NCBI RefSeq assembly: GCF_041381155.1
Contig: NC_091149.1
Location: 16,136,609-16,200,608, forward strand
Reading direction: 5' to 3'
DNA length: 64,000 nt
Source: Argopecten irradians
Taxonomy: Eukaryota; Mollusca; Bivalvia; Pectinida; Pectinidae
The notes beneath the pieces were generated by a model. The model saw nothing but the letters and a program-made list of their open reading frames with translations, was not told the DNA's origin and did not search any database. The translations under genes and the position numbers were made by a program. Below are positions 46,051-58,815 of the stretch, in pieces (position 1 is the stretch's first letter; each line of letters opens with the position of its first letter).

Positions 46051-48934
46051 AACATTAGCTGGGGTCTTCCTCGTGTATGCTACATGATAATAATAATTTA
46101 TGTATGCTTACAAACGATTATCCTTGACATGCATTAAACATCACAATGGTCAATTAATCGATTCGTGTATGCAGTAATTTCGGCCAAAGAAAGAGCGTAT
46201 GTGGCTACATGTAATTACCGGTTATTGAAAAAAATACATAACGATTGTTACCGATCACTGAGTTCATTTCGACTTATGTTCTTTTAACTATGATTTCTTT
46301 TAAATCTTCCGGATTTTACCCATGGCGACTTATTGTATATAATTACTTACGTCAAATATATGGATCACTTTTACAAGGCTGCTGCATCAGAACAAATAGA
46401 GTCGCCGACATGACGACGAAACTGTCAGGCTAAACATACAAGGTTAGTGCACGCAGCATGCACGAATGCGAAGCTGTAATGAAGATGATACCTTTACAAA
46501 AATAGAACATGCTATGTATTTACTGTGTTATTGATGTGTATCAATGTCATCATTATTTAATTTTCAATTTTTTCAGCGCTGTTTATGCGTCCTTGTGTGT
46601 AAATTATAATCTTATATTGTCATCCTTCTATCCACTATTCAGTCTGCCTGTCTATCCATTCGTTTGATCGTGTTTTTATAGTCTGACTTAATGAAATATA
46701 TCTCAAATATGCACGTGCTGCATGCAGTGTATGAGCTGTCATTCAGTAAAGGCAGACAGATTAACAGACGGATTGAAAAATGACACCAAAATACCTATGT
46801 GGAGCTGGAAAATAATTGTATTCATTCGTTCCTTCTTTCTTTCTTTTCTTAGTTCGTTATTCGTTCGTTCTTTATTTCATTCATTCGATGTTTCATTCTT
46901 CCGTTGTTCTTTCTTGCGAAAAGGAAAAGGTATGTTGGGATCTCAGCGCTTTTAAAGTTTGTAGTAAAGTGTTCATTTATTGCATATACACGATTAATAT
47001 GGAAGGATGTTTATAACAGTTTTGAGTTTCAAGGTCATGCCATACAACATCGCAGAAGTATTGGCTCATTAAATAGTTAATTTAATCATCAAAGTTGCGT
47101 AAAGATCGCGATAGGTCGCCAAAATACCATCTCGAGTTGCATCCATTTGACCATCATTTAGCTTTTTTTAGTAAGCTATCTTACAGATGGCGGCTAAGTA
47201 CTTCAGCCAAAACAGAATGAACAAATAGAATCTCTGGCATGACTATGAAAGCTCTAACAACTGTTTACTCCTATCAAAGACTAGACTTATGCTTGGTCCC
47301 GTGTGCCGCTTACCACTAAGTACAAGTGCATTGAACGAAGCGTACATGAAGCCATAATTAAGATAATAGCAGAACTTCGATAAGTCGTACTTCAAGTGGT
47401 ATTGTAGGACTTTTGTTTGTTTGCTTGTTTGTTTGTTTGTGTGGGTTTTACGGCACATCGACAGCTAAGGTCATTCAGGACCAAACTGCAAGTCAGGTAT
47501 TAATAACAGGATATAAAAAATGACTGTATCTAAAGATCATAGTAAGAAAAAGACAATTACGAACTAAAACGCAAACTGTGAATGCTGATATTATAAAAAA
47601 AAAGAGTTGAATGGGATAAAATATTTTTAGCTAAAACACATATTGAAAAAAGAAGTGTTTTCTGGTTTTCATAATACATTATTAACATACATGTATACAT
47701 CGTGCTTTGAATGTTGTTAGATCTGGACGCTACTGAGATGCGCAGTGTTACGTGTTATTGATCACATATAAGATATACATATTTGTTTATACAAAAGTGG
47801 AGGCTTCATTTCACATGAATCACACAAAATGTTAATAGATGTATAGCATGTTTAGATATTATAGGACAAAGAAGTAATTCTAACAGCGTGGACAAAAGAA
47901 TTTTCTAGGCGATCTGTCCCTTTGTCAAGACACAAGAAGAACAAATACAATTACATGTTAAGGACGGTCACCGACGTACACAAAAACATGAACAATGGAC
48001 ACATACTGAATATAAGATAAACTAAAGGGACAATAACTAGGCGTATTGTCTGAATTATTCCTTCGGTAAGTCGCTATAATTGGTTGCGATGGCCGAATAT
48101 TTGTATATTTTGAAATCCTATCTTAGGCAGTGATCCGTTCATTGCACAGGTATGTTTCATACGAAAGGCAGCGATCCATTCAGTTGATTGTATTACCTCA
48201 GTTCCATTAAAATGCCATTTGAACAATATTTTAAAACTTAAAAACCTTCTAAGTAAAAAAATATAAACTAAACCACAAGGTTTGGCAGTGCCTACACCCA
48301 GTCGGTCGCTAAACCGACAGAAAGTTTGTCGGTCATTGTCTACAGTTTATGCGTTGAAGTCCAGGTGAGTAGAACTTTTTAAGATAATCCCTCTAACTTC
48401 GATTACTTGAGATTTTACTGTTTTGTTGAGATTTTACAACAGGCAACAACTAAAATGATGCCATTTTATTGTTATTTATGTGTGTATTGATTTCATCGTT
48501 ATCCGTTCTAACGAAAGTTCTAAAAAGTATAAGTCTAAACATACAAGGTTAGTGCTCGCAGCATGCACGGTTGTCGTATACTTGCATTTATACATGTCAA
48601 AGAAAATATAAATTAATTCGGAATATAGTTTTTTTTTTTTCTAGTTTTACAATCTCCATTTTTCGGAATTATTTCTCTGGGTTTCGATTATTATCTTACT
48701 TATGTGAAGAAGAATGAAAAAAACGAAGCAGGCATCAGACGTGAAGATTTAATCATCATTTCAATCGTAATTCTATATGTCTGATCTCGCCATCATAACA
48801 AAAACCTCCCACAAGACTTTCACGGTGACGACACGGTTCTTTCGTCCTTGTATGCAAATTGTGATCATATATCGTACGTGCCTTCCACCTATCATTCAGT
48901 TCGTCTGTCTGTCCATTCGTTTTGTATACAAAAA
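46051..48934. other. Gene-free region with diverged copies of block R2
   Basis: Segments match 30.2-31.6 kb in the same order: CT-rich cassette (about 46590-46790), cttcatttcacatgaatcac (about 47810), then gcagcgatccattcagttga (48168). A (GTTT)n run lies at about 47411-47442 followed by gtgtgggttttacggcacat. The sequence acatacaaggttagtgc with gcagcatgcacg occurs twice (46436 and 48540). No gene is seen. Confidence 0.5.
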
Positions 48935-48939
48935 AATAA

Positions 48940-49200
48940 TATAAGATAATTTATTTTGCCTTTGGTGCATGCGTTATCAGTAGTTCATTCCATATAGAAT
49001 ATAGTGTCATGGATTTTTTTCGGGATGCAATTAATTATTTTTTTATATTTTCAACTTGAAGTAAAATTAGAAGCTCAAACTTTTTAATGGTGGTAATGGT
49101 GTGAAGTAAGTATCTTTTGTAACTGAAGAAAAATATGAAATTGTCTGCTTCTGCTTTTGATAGTGAAAAATACCAATTGTCAGCGGTGGAACATCTTTAA
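48940..49200. mobile_element. TTAA MITE family M1, copy abutting locus B
   Basis: Reverse-oriented: tttggtgcatgcgttatcag, gaatatagtgtcatgg, ttagaagctcaaactttt and a right end tcagcggtggaacatctttaa with TTAA at 49197-49200. The left end is truncated into a CT-rich repeat. Its right end lies 6 bp before the ATG of locus B, where locus A has its intron acceptor. Confidence 0.78.
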
Positions 49201-49206
49201 ATTAGT

Positions 49207-49336
49207 ATGGCAATTCCAATAGAAACATGTGACTACGCTAACTTTGATCCTTATGTGTATGCTGAGATAACCATCAACAACGACATTACTGGTATGAAGC
49301 AGGACCTCGATTGTCTTCATGATATCTTCAATAACG
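49207..49336 (+). CDS. Locus B, coding exon 1
   Basis: 43 codons plus one nucleotide, three codons longer than locus A exon 1, with donor gtaagt. It encodes the DYANFDPYVYAE element and a helix ending QDLDCLHDIFNN. No acceptor is seen immediately upstream, so transcription would have to begin in or near the adjacent MITE. Confidence 0.8.
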
Positions 49337-50817
49337 GTAAGTTTATAAAAAACAAATATGATTGTAAGTATTAGGGAATAACATTCTTGATTCGCGAGTA
49401 GCGGACTAAGCGGATTATCACAAAGTCCATAACTCGATAAAATTAAAACCCCAGTAACATCAATGTTTATTAGTAAAATAATTATTAGATCATTGATTCA
49501 ATGAAATTCGCTTTCATGTACGATTTCGTTGATTTTCCTATGCTTGTTTTCTAAATCAATACGCGACGATAATTGCTACCTAATCAGTCGCTTTGCCTGC
49601 CATGTTGTTGGGATATCACATGGTTATAAATAGTCTGTTCACTTTGATTGGCTGACCAAAACGATTAACATGTGTTGATTGGTTACTTGTTGTTGGAGAT
49701 TGCATGTGTGTTAGGGGTACCAGTGGGGAAATTATTGCAAACAAATTATCATTTGATAAACTCAGGGAAGTCCAAATATTTCTTTCTGGTTGTCGAACAT
49801 TATTCTCAGAAATCACACAAGGCGGCGCTACACATACTGAATAGAATATAAGTTCACAATCGAATCCCCTCGGAAAAATTAGTTGATTTGCCGAGTTTTG
49901 TTTACATATAGGCCTATAGCCTAACAAGTACTGTTAACTAGATGATCATGAACTACTTGTATAATCTGTCCGTACATGAGAGATGCTGGAACAAAATTAG
50001 GCTTTACTTAAAGAATATTTGTGGAACTGTATGCGCGACAGTAAAGTACAGTTTTAATTGAAATGTAATGGTATGCTTGTTTCTAAGCGTATATTATGTA
50101 TAACACCAACTTGTCCAAGTACAGGTACATATATCAGTACAGTGTAGGCTATATCAGACGGAAAACGTGTTAGCATTAGGTAAAGGCCCATGCACCTTCT
50201 GAACAACTTTATTATAATAAACAAAACGATAATTTTCATAACGCAGGTCGTAATATGTTTCCCGACGTCTTCATAATTACAGCGCGTTAGTTGACTATTT
50301 CTGCGCTAGACGGCAAAACCTCAACTTGTTTGGTGTTGTAGCCTAATCTTTGGCCATATTCTGTTATAGATTGTTTTAAGAAAACTTTTTTTTGGAAAGG
50401 TAGCCTAGTGGCTCTTTCATGAAGTGGATTATCTTTACATTGAATGCGAAAGCATTTAAATTATCATTCTTCAGAAATGAATTGTCATAAGAACTATGGC
50501 AGCTAACTGTGAACAGAACAATTCGTCAAGCTTTCCTATTATTGCTTCCTAATATGTAATGCTGTATGGTAGCCTTCATAGCTTTTTGGAAAGCCAATAC
50601 TTGTATCTCTGCTATAATTTTACAAATATATTACAATACTATGAACAATTAAAAGGAATTGGTCAATCAAAGAGTCACATTTAGTATAAAACTAAATAAA
50701 AAAATATTCAACTTTCTAATTGACTTGACATTTTATAAATAATAAGTGAAATATCTTATATTTAATGAAATTTGAAAGTACAGCTATGTTTATTCTTGTG
50801 ACAATTTATTATCACAG

Positions 50818-51019
50818 GGAAAGTGACTGGTAAGCGTCTCCTAGACGTTGGCACCGGTCCTACCATACACACCGTGATCTCGGCCAGTGATCACGTGGAC
50901 GAGATTTTCCTATCAGATTATACACCACAAAATCGCCAATACCTAGAAAAATGGAAAAATGGAGAAATTGTATTCCCGAAAATATTGATGGAGCACGTTG
51001 TCAATCTAGAAGATCGTCG
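50818..51019 (+). CDS. Locus B, coding exon 2
   Basis: SAM-binding exon with RLLDVGTGPTIHTVISA. It is 202 nt long as in locus A, with acceptor tatcacag and donor gtaagt. It differs from locus A by many synonymous and conservative changes, so the two loci split well before the 3.46-kb duplication. Confidence 0.88.
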
Positions 51020-51107
51020 GTAAGTGAAATGTTATTCCCTCTAAATTATTTCGCGCTGATCTACAGCAAGTTTCACTTGTTATGTGTTCTCCTTATCTTG
51101 GTAGTAG

Positions 51108-51350
51108 GCTTTCGTTTGTTTGTTTGTGTGTATAGTTAATTAACGTTCTTTCAACACCCAGGGCCATGTAAGGACATGTATCTCATGTATGCAGTGCGTA
51201 ACGTGTATGTAGTGTGTGGTGCGGTTTTTGGGAGACTGCGGTATGTTCGTGTTGTGTCTTCTTGTACAGTGGAACTGTTGATAAAGCATGTTTTCTGAAG
51301 ACACCAAGAAAAACCGCGAAGCAACACAACCCACCCGGTCACACTATACT
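51108..51350 (+). repeat. Dispersed repeat family R1, copy 4, in locus B intron 2
   Basis: tttgtttgtttgtgtgtata, gggccatgtaaggacatgta, gtcttcttgtacagtggaac, gaagacaccaag and aacccacccggtcacactat in the family order. Confidence 0.75.
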
Positions 51351-51631
51351 TTCACAATGGGGGTCTATAAAACAGGCAGTAAGCCTTTGAGATTTGGACC
51401 ATGACAATTAATGGTATTCCAATGAATTTTGATACGTGTTGGTTGATTTGACTTAACGCGCCATTAACAATGAAGGTCATTTTGTTAGCTTAAATGTTTC
51501 TGAAAAGCGTAAAAGTTACTTATCACGACATAATTGCATGTGGCAACAAGAGCAGCATTTGGATTTTAAGATTTGCATCTTAATATATTATTATTTATAT
51601 ATTAATTAAAAAATATGTCATTTTTATGTAG

Positions 51632-52064
51632 TTTGACACCGGAGCAGAGAGAAAACGAAGTGAGGGGAAAAGTGAAAGGAATCCTAACCATCGACGTGAC
51701 GTCAGAACAGCCATTTGGATCAGGTTACAGCGGCGATCAATTTGATATCGTGATTTCAAGCCATTGCATAGATGCAGCAGTTGATAATGTTGCTGATCTA
51801 ACGAAATGCATGAAAAATGTTTCCACTTTGATAAAAGAGGGCGGTTATATGATAATTTCATGTGATATTTGAGCAACATATTACCTGGTAGGAAACTACA
51901 AGTTTACAGGAGCGTCATTTACAAGGGAAGAGGTAGAATCAGCAATGATAGAGGCCGGTTTTGACATCGGATATTATGCAGAAATTGAAAATTACGATGA
52001 TGAATACAACGACGCGAAGGGATATTATTATCTTACCGCGAGGAAACGACCTATTTCTCAATAA
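51632..52064 (+). pseudogene. Locus B, coding exon 3 with TGA
   Basis: Acceptor tttttatgtag. The frame reads LTPEQRENEVRGKVKG, then GGYMIISCDI, TGA, then ATYYLVGNYKFTGASF to the TAA. The region after the stop shows no extra damage. Confidence 0.85.
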
Positions 52065-54699
52065 TCGTTCAGTAGTATTTATTGGCTATCTCGTTGATGC
52101 TAATTTGTGACTTTTATGATGATACACGAAATGCACATCAGTCATCAGAACTAGATGAATGTTTTTCTCTATATGATGGTTTCTTCCAATTTGTCGATTT
52201 GTATTGAAATCAAAAAATGTGTTTCAATTAGGTTAAATGGAAATATCGTGTGTAAGAAATAGCACAAGAATATATACATGTATATATTTTAATGTATTTG
52301 ATAATGCTGTATATTACGTGTAAGAATAGTGACCTTTAGAAATTATAAGACAGTAACTTTCTGTAAAATGATTTTGTTATTTGTCTAATTATGTGGCTTA
52401 TTGGATTTGAAGCAATTATTTTGAAGAGATACGTTACCTTAATTTTAAATCAATTTTAATAAGATCTTATTGATACTACTTTCATTAAACGGATGGAACT
52501 TACCGCTATTCCTTTAAATTTCCAACTTAATTTTAACATACAATATATACATTCTGCCTTTATTAACATAATTGTCAGTATAATTTGACCGGGTGGAGTT
52601 TTTCGCTTTGTATCGTCAAAATTAATCATATCAATGACAACAACATTAGCATATGGTTTACAAATCACCATAGAGCACCCCGTTACTCAAAAAATCATTA
52701 TGTATATTTATATACACGTATACATAAATGGAATATGTATTTGAGTAAATGTAATTGTATGTAAAAAAATAGAATGTGTTGAAAATGCTAATCTTTGTAA
52801 ATAATGTCAAAACAGTTGTCATTATTTGACATATAGTCGTTTAATGCATGTTTCAAAAGCATTTAAAAATACTACGTACTTATTATGAAAAGTTTGGTAT
52901 AAGCATATTTTCTATATTTATTAAAGCAAGCTGAAAAAGTACATCTTATTTACTTGCATAAAATACGATAACAGGGTGCTCTCAATGAGTTTATACATGT
53001 TTATTTTACACTTGCTAGGCTATGTACACTATACATAAAAACCAGCCGATTTTGTTTATCATAACTGCATGTATGGTAACATTGAACTTTCAACTTGCGT
53101 ATGAAAATGTTCAATGCAACATAAAGGGGCTACTTTTTTTTAAAGAAACACATGGCTTTGTTTACATTTTGACGTAACATTACGTGTATATTGTTGTTTT
53201 TCACGGAATTTTGGGGAAAAGTAAACAATACATATATGTTTTATATTTATATATGATAAAAACATATTTTTTAAATAAACAATCTTGTATAAAGAAACGG
53301 TGGAAAAAATATCCCGGACCGGGGCGAAGTGCAGTGCTTTTTTTTTGTTAAAAATGACGGATGTTAAATGTAAACATTACCTCTGTGTCTGTGTCCTACG
53401 AATAGAGTCTTTGGAGTTGACGGACGTGAGACCCTCTGGCAGAGCTAGGTCAGTTTATAAACATATTCTCTTGTCTTTGTTCTCTGAGAATTTAAATCAT
53501 GTGTATCATAAAACATGCACCGCTAGTAATCCACGTGTTGACAGTTACGCGAACCACAAATACATTGTATCCATCTAACACAAGTGAAGTTGTTCTATCT
53601 ATCGATGGCGATTGATATAAGCGTAGATTATATAATCGTATGGCTCCTAAGGATGTAATATCGTCAAGTTAGATGACAATCTCAAACACATTAAGCTACT
53701 TGAACACCGGTGTTTTGACAACTTCGGCAAACTCCAGTGTGAAAGCGTGCGTCAGCTTCGCCTCGCAAACAATACTTCATAGTTTTATTACGAGTTAAAA
53801 TACTTATATTTTATTACGTTAAATATAAACTTTTAGCAAAATTGATTAAATATATATATATTTAAAGTTTTGATCTGATTAGATATAATTATCTCTGAAA
53901 TTTACTTTATTTGTTATGTTTATTTTACACTAAAATATTGAACTTTTTGTCGTCCCGGATGAGTAATTCTACTTTACGTGAAGAGTCATCATTCGCTGTT
54001 CAATTGAGTAAGGTCCTTCCACTTTTGACCGACTTTTATTGAATGATTACGTCACTTTAAAATGACGATTTTATTGCATGAAATATAAATAAAAAGTCGT
54101 GTGAGTGTAAATATATAGGGATTGGATTCTTAGAGGAATTGCTCCATACAATCATGCATATGGTTAACATAAAAACGAAATCCAATTCCTATATGTATGT
54201 TGTCGTCCGCGACAGTCACGTGACCAAACACGTGGGGATAGGAACACAAATAAAAACAATCACTGGTTGGAATAGTAAGACATCCAACAAAGATTTCCAT
54301 TTCTGAATTCGGTCAAATTGTCAGTTAGATCATAAAATACTGTATTTACCAAGTACCAAAGTTATTTTTACTAATTTCAACTGCAAAAATAATATCAATT
54401 AAAATGGGTGGGGGATTATGTCTGGAACAATATACAACAAATATGTATCACCATTTTGTTTGACCTTGGAAGGTTGAGAAGAATTCGAAAATGTAAATCA
54501 TTTATAGTCGCGCGACGGACAAAGGTTGATTAGGTCGCACGAGACGAAGTGTGTTAGGTTACTCAATGGATATTTCAATGTGATACAATCTCTCGCAATA
54601 TCTACGAATCCAGAGCGTTGTTTAGTTACGAAATTTGGTGAAATGTGTTCCTGATGGGCTTATAGAACATGTACATATACATATGTATATGTATTTTAT
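52065..54699. other. Locus B 3' flank and gene-free DNA
   Basis: The part at 52140-52440 is the reverse-complement partner of 27170-27545. The remainder is AT-rich, without recognised genes. The frame at 53285-53578 has no domain and lies in ordinary-looking DNA. Confidence 0.4.
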
Positions 54700-54779
54700 G
54701 TTATTGGCGTAGCACATGTGTTGATAATAATCAAAAGCATAAATCAATATCATGATGAATGTTACTTTAGAAAAAAAAT

Positions 54780-55075
54780 TATATGTTTATATCACCTTGA
54801 TTGACCGTCAGTACAGCTGTTCCAGTTATAAAGTAGTGTTTAAAATAGTGACTTCGCAAGTGCGAGATATAAAAATAGTATGAATAAATGAACACTATGA
54901 AAATGGTATTGCAATAACCAATCGGTTTCTAGATGAATGTAAATGGCACTGTGGGTATCTACATATTTGAATAAGGTGTAGTTTGGAATCACAGTTTTAG
55001 CGACAGACACAACGGGCAAGTAATGAATCACCATTTGAAAAGAAGTGAGTACAAATACAATAGAACTAAACTATA
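54780..55075 (+). promoter_or_regulatory. 5' flank of locus C with possible non-coding exon and donor
   Basis: This is the reverse-complement relative of 17100-17390 upstream of locus A: tacagctgttccagttataa, cgcaagtgcgagatataa, tattgcaataaccaatcg, then accatttgaaaagaa and gtgagtac. The conserved donor suggests the 5' untranslated exon of locus C. The hAT-like element at 55292-57894 would then lie in the first intron. Confidence 0.45.
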
Positions 55076-55291
55076 ATTCATAATTATATTTTTATTTGGT
55101 TGAGTAGACATCTTTATACCAGTTAAGATCATTTATGGAGGTCATCCCTATATGCAGTGTATTAGGAGAGTGTTGTTTCCTTGTAATGGAAGCAATTTTA
55201 GTTTTTGTTACATACACAGCTTAAAAGTGATATAACAGTAAATTCCACTTGGGCACATGTTTCTGAGGACAGTTGCCCTACACCTGTTCTT

Positions 55292-57894
55292 CAGGGTTTC
55301 GTTTCACAAAGCTTTATAACTTACGAACGTTCGTAAATATTTACGAAAAAGTTAGCAAAACTTACGAAATTCTTAAGTGCATTTCACAAAGGTGTTCGTA
55401 ACTTTTTTGAGTAACTTACGAAAAGACGTAGGAATCCTCGTTCCTACTGGCATGAATTTCTGTTGAATCTAAGATAAGATATGTTATATTCTTTGCAAAT
55501 GTAGGAATGATTTGTGCCATTTATTGAAAAAATAGTCTTTAAAATCAGGTGTTGAGAAATATGTTATCAAAAATATATAATCTTTCTTGAAATGTGCATT
55601 TAAATTAAAATAAGCTTGAACTGCATGTTTTCATCTTGTGGCATAGAATATATATATCTTTTGGGATGTCACCTCTGATTTTCCGATACCTGTGTCCATA
55701 GAATGATAGAATGAGGGAATGATGCACAATGTATTTAATGTCATTCTTAAGAAGGTTTGTAAACCTATTGTTGACAGCAAATGGCTTTACAGAGTGTGTG
55801 TGCTCTTAGGTATGTACGAACAAGGACGTATATCTCATTTATAAATCCTTGGTACGAAGAATGTTGGCTTTTTTTGCATTTTTTTTTTTTTTTTTTTTTT
55901 TTGGGGGGGGAGAGGTATTTTTGGGGGACTGAAACCTCTTTTAGTCGATTTTGAGAAATTTCAATGAAACATGTCTATAATCTATATTTGCCCCCTTCAC
56001 GCATTCAAGGAAGAGGCGCCGGATCAGGCGCGTACATATTATGTAGCTAATACCATAGACTACCGTACACCCACATCATTTTATGTTCTATTATACAAAA
56101 TATATGAGAACTCATTTCTTTTACCTAAAATGAAATATAAAATCAAAGGCAGTTATGACGAACTTTTATGTACCCACTATTTTATTTTGACTTCATTATA
56201 AGATATGCCAAAATACATAGACTAGACTATTTGAATTAAACGTTAGTGTGAGTATTGCCTATCATACCGTAATGAAATGGCAAGTATTAGCTACATGTAG
56301 TAATAATTTACTAGAGTGTCAATTAAATTGTCGAGAAATGAAATGGGTTTTCTTCACTACTGTAATGATCCAAATTTATGCAAATTACACTTGCAATATA
56401 AAAGTAAGTGCATTGTAACTTCGTTCTCAGAATACCAGGAAATCGTTAGAGAGAAGTTTGATACCTAATCATAATTCACTTGGGAGAGAGTAATGCGGTT
56501 TCAACAGGGTATAAGATTTGCCCTGAATATCTCTCTAGAACAATAATGACACACAGAAACTAAAATGGGATCATACCTGTATTATGTGAATCAATGTGAA
56601 TTGTACTTACCCAACATACATATGGTCTACATGCATGTATGTATGTTGGACTGACATGCAGTACATATTCATATTTAACAAACTAATTTTTTAGTACATA
56701 TTGTTAAAATAACATCAGAATGTGGGTCACGCATATTTTGGTAACAAGTTTACTTTGTATAGCTAAAATAATATATACCGCATGCATCTGCATCTGGTCC
56801 GTACGTGTTGTAAATCGAAAGTGATTCATCCATGCATCCCGGTTGGGCCTAGTACTATAAATAGATATCGCTGGACCGTCTGCATGATATATTTGTTTTT
56901 CTATCTTTTTTTTACATATGTCAAAAAATGTTTTAAAAATTCATTATTCATATAAGCAATTAATATATCCCTTGTAAGTGTTCGCTAAAATCTGTGTCCA
57001 TCTCCATCACACAGGTTCTTATTTTGTACCGATGACGTCAAAGTTAAAATTTGGACCAGACCGCGATTTCCGTTGAAATTATTTGCTGATTTGTGGAATC
57101 AATAGATAACCTATTTACGACGGAAATTATTTACGTACGTCTTTTAATGAGATTATCAAATGAATATTTTGATGAGTGTTTCTAATAAAAAACTGGCTTT
57201 TAGTTGTACTATATATATAATGACATTGCTGTGTTTGGTTATCCCGAAAAAAATTATATTAGAAATTGTTTAAAGATATTTTATGTGTAGTGCACAGGGT
57301 TCCTATTGCAATGTATTATATTCTACGAGAAAATCACTTTTAGAGTGTAATTTTTCTATATAATTGGTCATACATAAAATAGAAATAATCAACTACTAAA
57401 CCTGAGACATACAATCATTATTTCTCGCTACTTATTAAATTTTCGAACTCAATGTCTTCATGTAATTTCCCTTCGGTGATTACACCGCCCGACGTCAACG
57501 AGTCAACAATTTAAAAATGCTCGGAATTAGACTAAGTTGGCACGATTTTTTAACTCACTGAAAGAGAAAGTAGGACATTGCCTAATGACAATTTTTTCAT
57601 AGGACAAAAGTAACTCCGATTTCTTATCTGTAGTTTTACAACGTGTAAATAGGTATTGCGATAGATCCATAAATGTAAGGAGATATGACGAGTTTTCCCA
57701 ACACCGGGCATGAAAATGCGTAGAAGTTATCGACAGGGTAGAGTTGGCGTAAAGATTTTTGACGTAACTTACGAACGTTCATAAGTTATGTTATGAAGTT
57801 TTGATGAAATGCTTAGTAATTCGTAAATATGACTTACGCAAAAGTTACGCACAAATTCTGAGTTTACCCGAAGCTTTGTGAAACGGTAGCCCTG
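55292..57894. mobile_element. hAT-like non-autonomous element, 2.6 kb
   Basis: The left end CAGGGTTTCGTTTCACAAAG and the right end (reverse complement CAGGGCTACCGTTTCACAAA) are terminal inverted repeats of the CAGGG...CCCTG type usual for hAT elements. The subterminal zones share repeated cttacgaacgttcgtaa palindromes. No transposase frame is inside. A T-run followed by a G-run lies at about 55867-55908. The expected 8-bp target duplication is not visible (ctgttctt against aacactaa), so the insertion may be old or rearranged. Confidence 0.7.
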
Positions 57895-58445
57895 AACACT
57901 AAGCATAGAATGTGGCGTGATATATACTGGAGCAAGCGTTCAACACAAAGTCAAAGTGCGGGGTATCAGCATATTGATTCCGATGATGTTCTTGACACGT
58001 GTTTCTGCATTCCCATGTTTTTTCATGTGATTAGTCATGTGGTGAAATTATTTTACTACTACAACTTGCGAGCCCCGAAACAAGGTTTACAATTTTGAGA
58101 AAAAATATCAACACTCTCCAAAGGGACACGTGTTTAATTTACTGACCACAACGCATAATAGCCATAACTTTAAAATTACATCGCAAAGAGCTTTAGCTAT
58201 CATTTTTATCGGACTATGGCTAGTCTCAAACAGTTAAAAAAATTGCATGTTCCTTATATTACATTCTTATTTTTTGAAGAAATATTCTAATAGGCGGACC
58301 TTAAGGAAACATCTGACCTGGCTAACTTTGACCCTTACTGGTATGCACAATGCTACGAGGCCGACATGATGGAAGATGACCTCGACAGTCTTCATTGAAA
58401 TTTTCAATGAAATTCAAAGTAAGTTAAATTTTATAGGGAGGCTGA

Positions 58446-58815
58446 AGTTGGTTCCGAGTTCCGAGTTCCGTTTAAGTAAAACGGGGAACTAGGAACCAGT
58501 TCCGACGGTTCCGTTTTAAGGAAATTCTCTATCATTTTAGATAAAAGTTGTCTACTATTATGAAATGTTGCCTGTTGGCATTTTAAATGGTATTGATATT
58601 GGTAAATCCACTCTTTAATTTAGTTTTCGATCAATTCCCCATTTCCGAGTTCACGCGTTATAAGTTAAAACGGAATAACTCGGAACCAGTTTCCAAGTTC
58701 CGTTTAAGGAAATTTCTCTATCATTTTAGATAAAAGTTGTTCAATGTGCTTTGCACATATTAGAAATATTGCCTGTTGGCTTTTTAAATGAGATTAATAT
58801 TGGTAAATCTCCACT
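58446..58815. repeat. Tandem duplication of ~200 bp in locus C intron 1
   Basis: tctatcattttagataaaag, ttgcctgttggc and attggtaaatc occur twice, with gttccgagttccg and cggaaccagtt elements before each. Small-scale duplicated structure only; no coding content. Confidence 0.7.

Larger units (their letters stand above)
49207..52064 (+). pseudogene. NNMT/PNMT-like N-methyltransferase, locus B, in-frame TGA at codon 191
   Basis: Exons 49207-49336 (130 nt), 50818-51019 (202 nt) and 51632-52064 (433 nt) have the same phases (1, 2) as locus A and correct GT/AG sites. They join into 255 codons ending in TAA 52062-52064. The protein starts MAIPIETCDYANFDPYVYAE and keeps LLDVGTGPTIHTVISASDHV, DYTPQNRQYLEKW, FDIVISSHCIDAAV and a YYYLTARKRPISQ tail. 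The only lesion is TGA at 51870-51872, where locus A has GGA (Gly). The remaining 63 codons stay open. A MITE end sits where the 5' splice acceptor should be. It is most likely a young pseudogene; read-through or a truncated product cannot be excluded. Confidence 0.85.

Noticed and set aside
51870..51872. TGA as a selenocysteine codon in locus B
   Set aside because: The aligned residue in locus A is Gly, not Cys, and the same TGA occurs in a clearly broken copy. A SECIS element was not recognised by eye.
53285..53578. 97-codon frame as a gene
   Set aside because: No conserved motif or splice context. The length is expected by chance in a window of this size.
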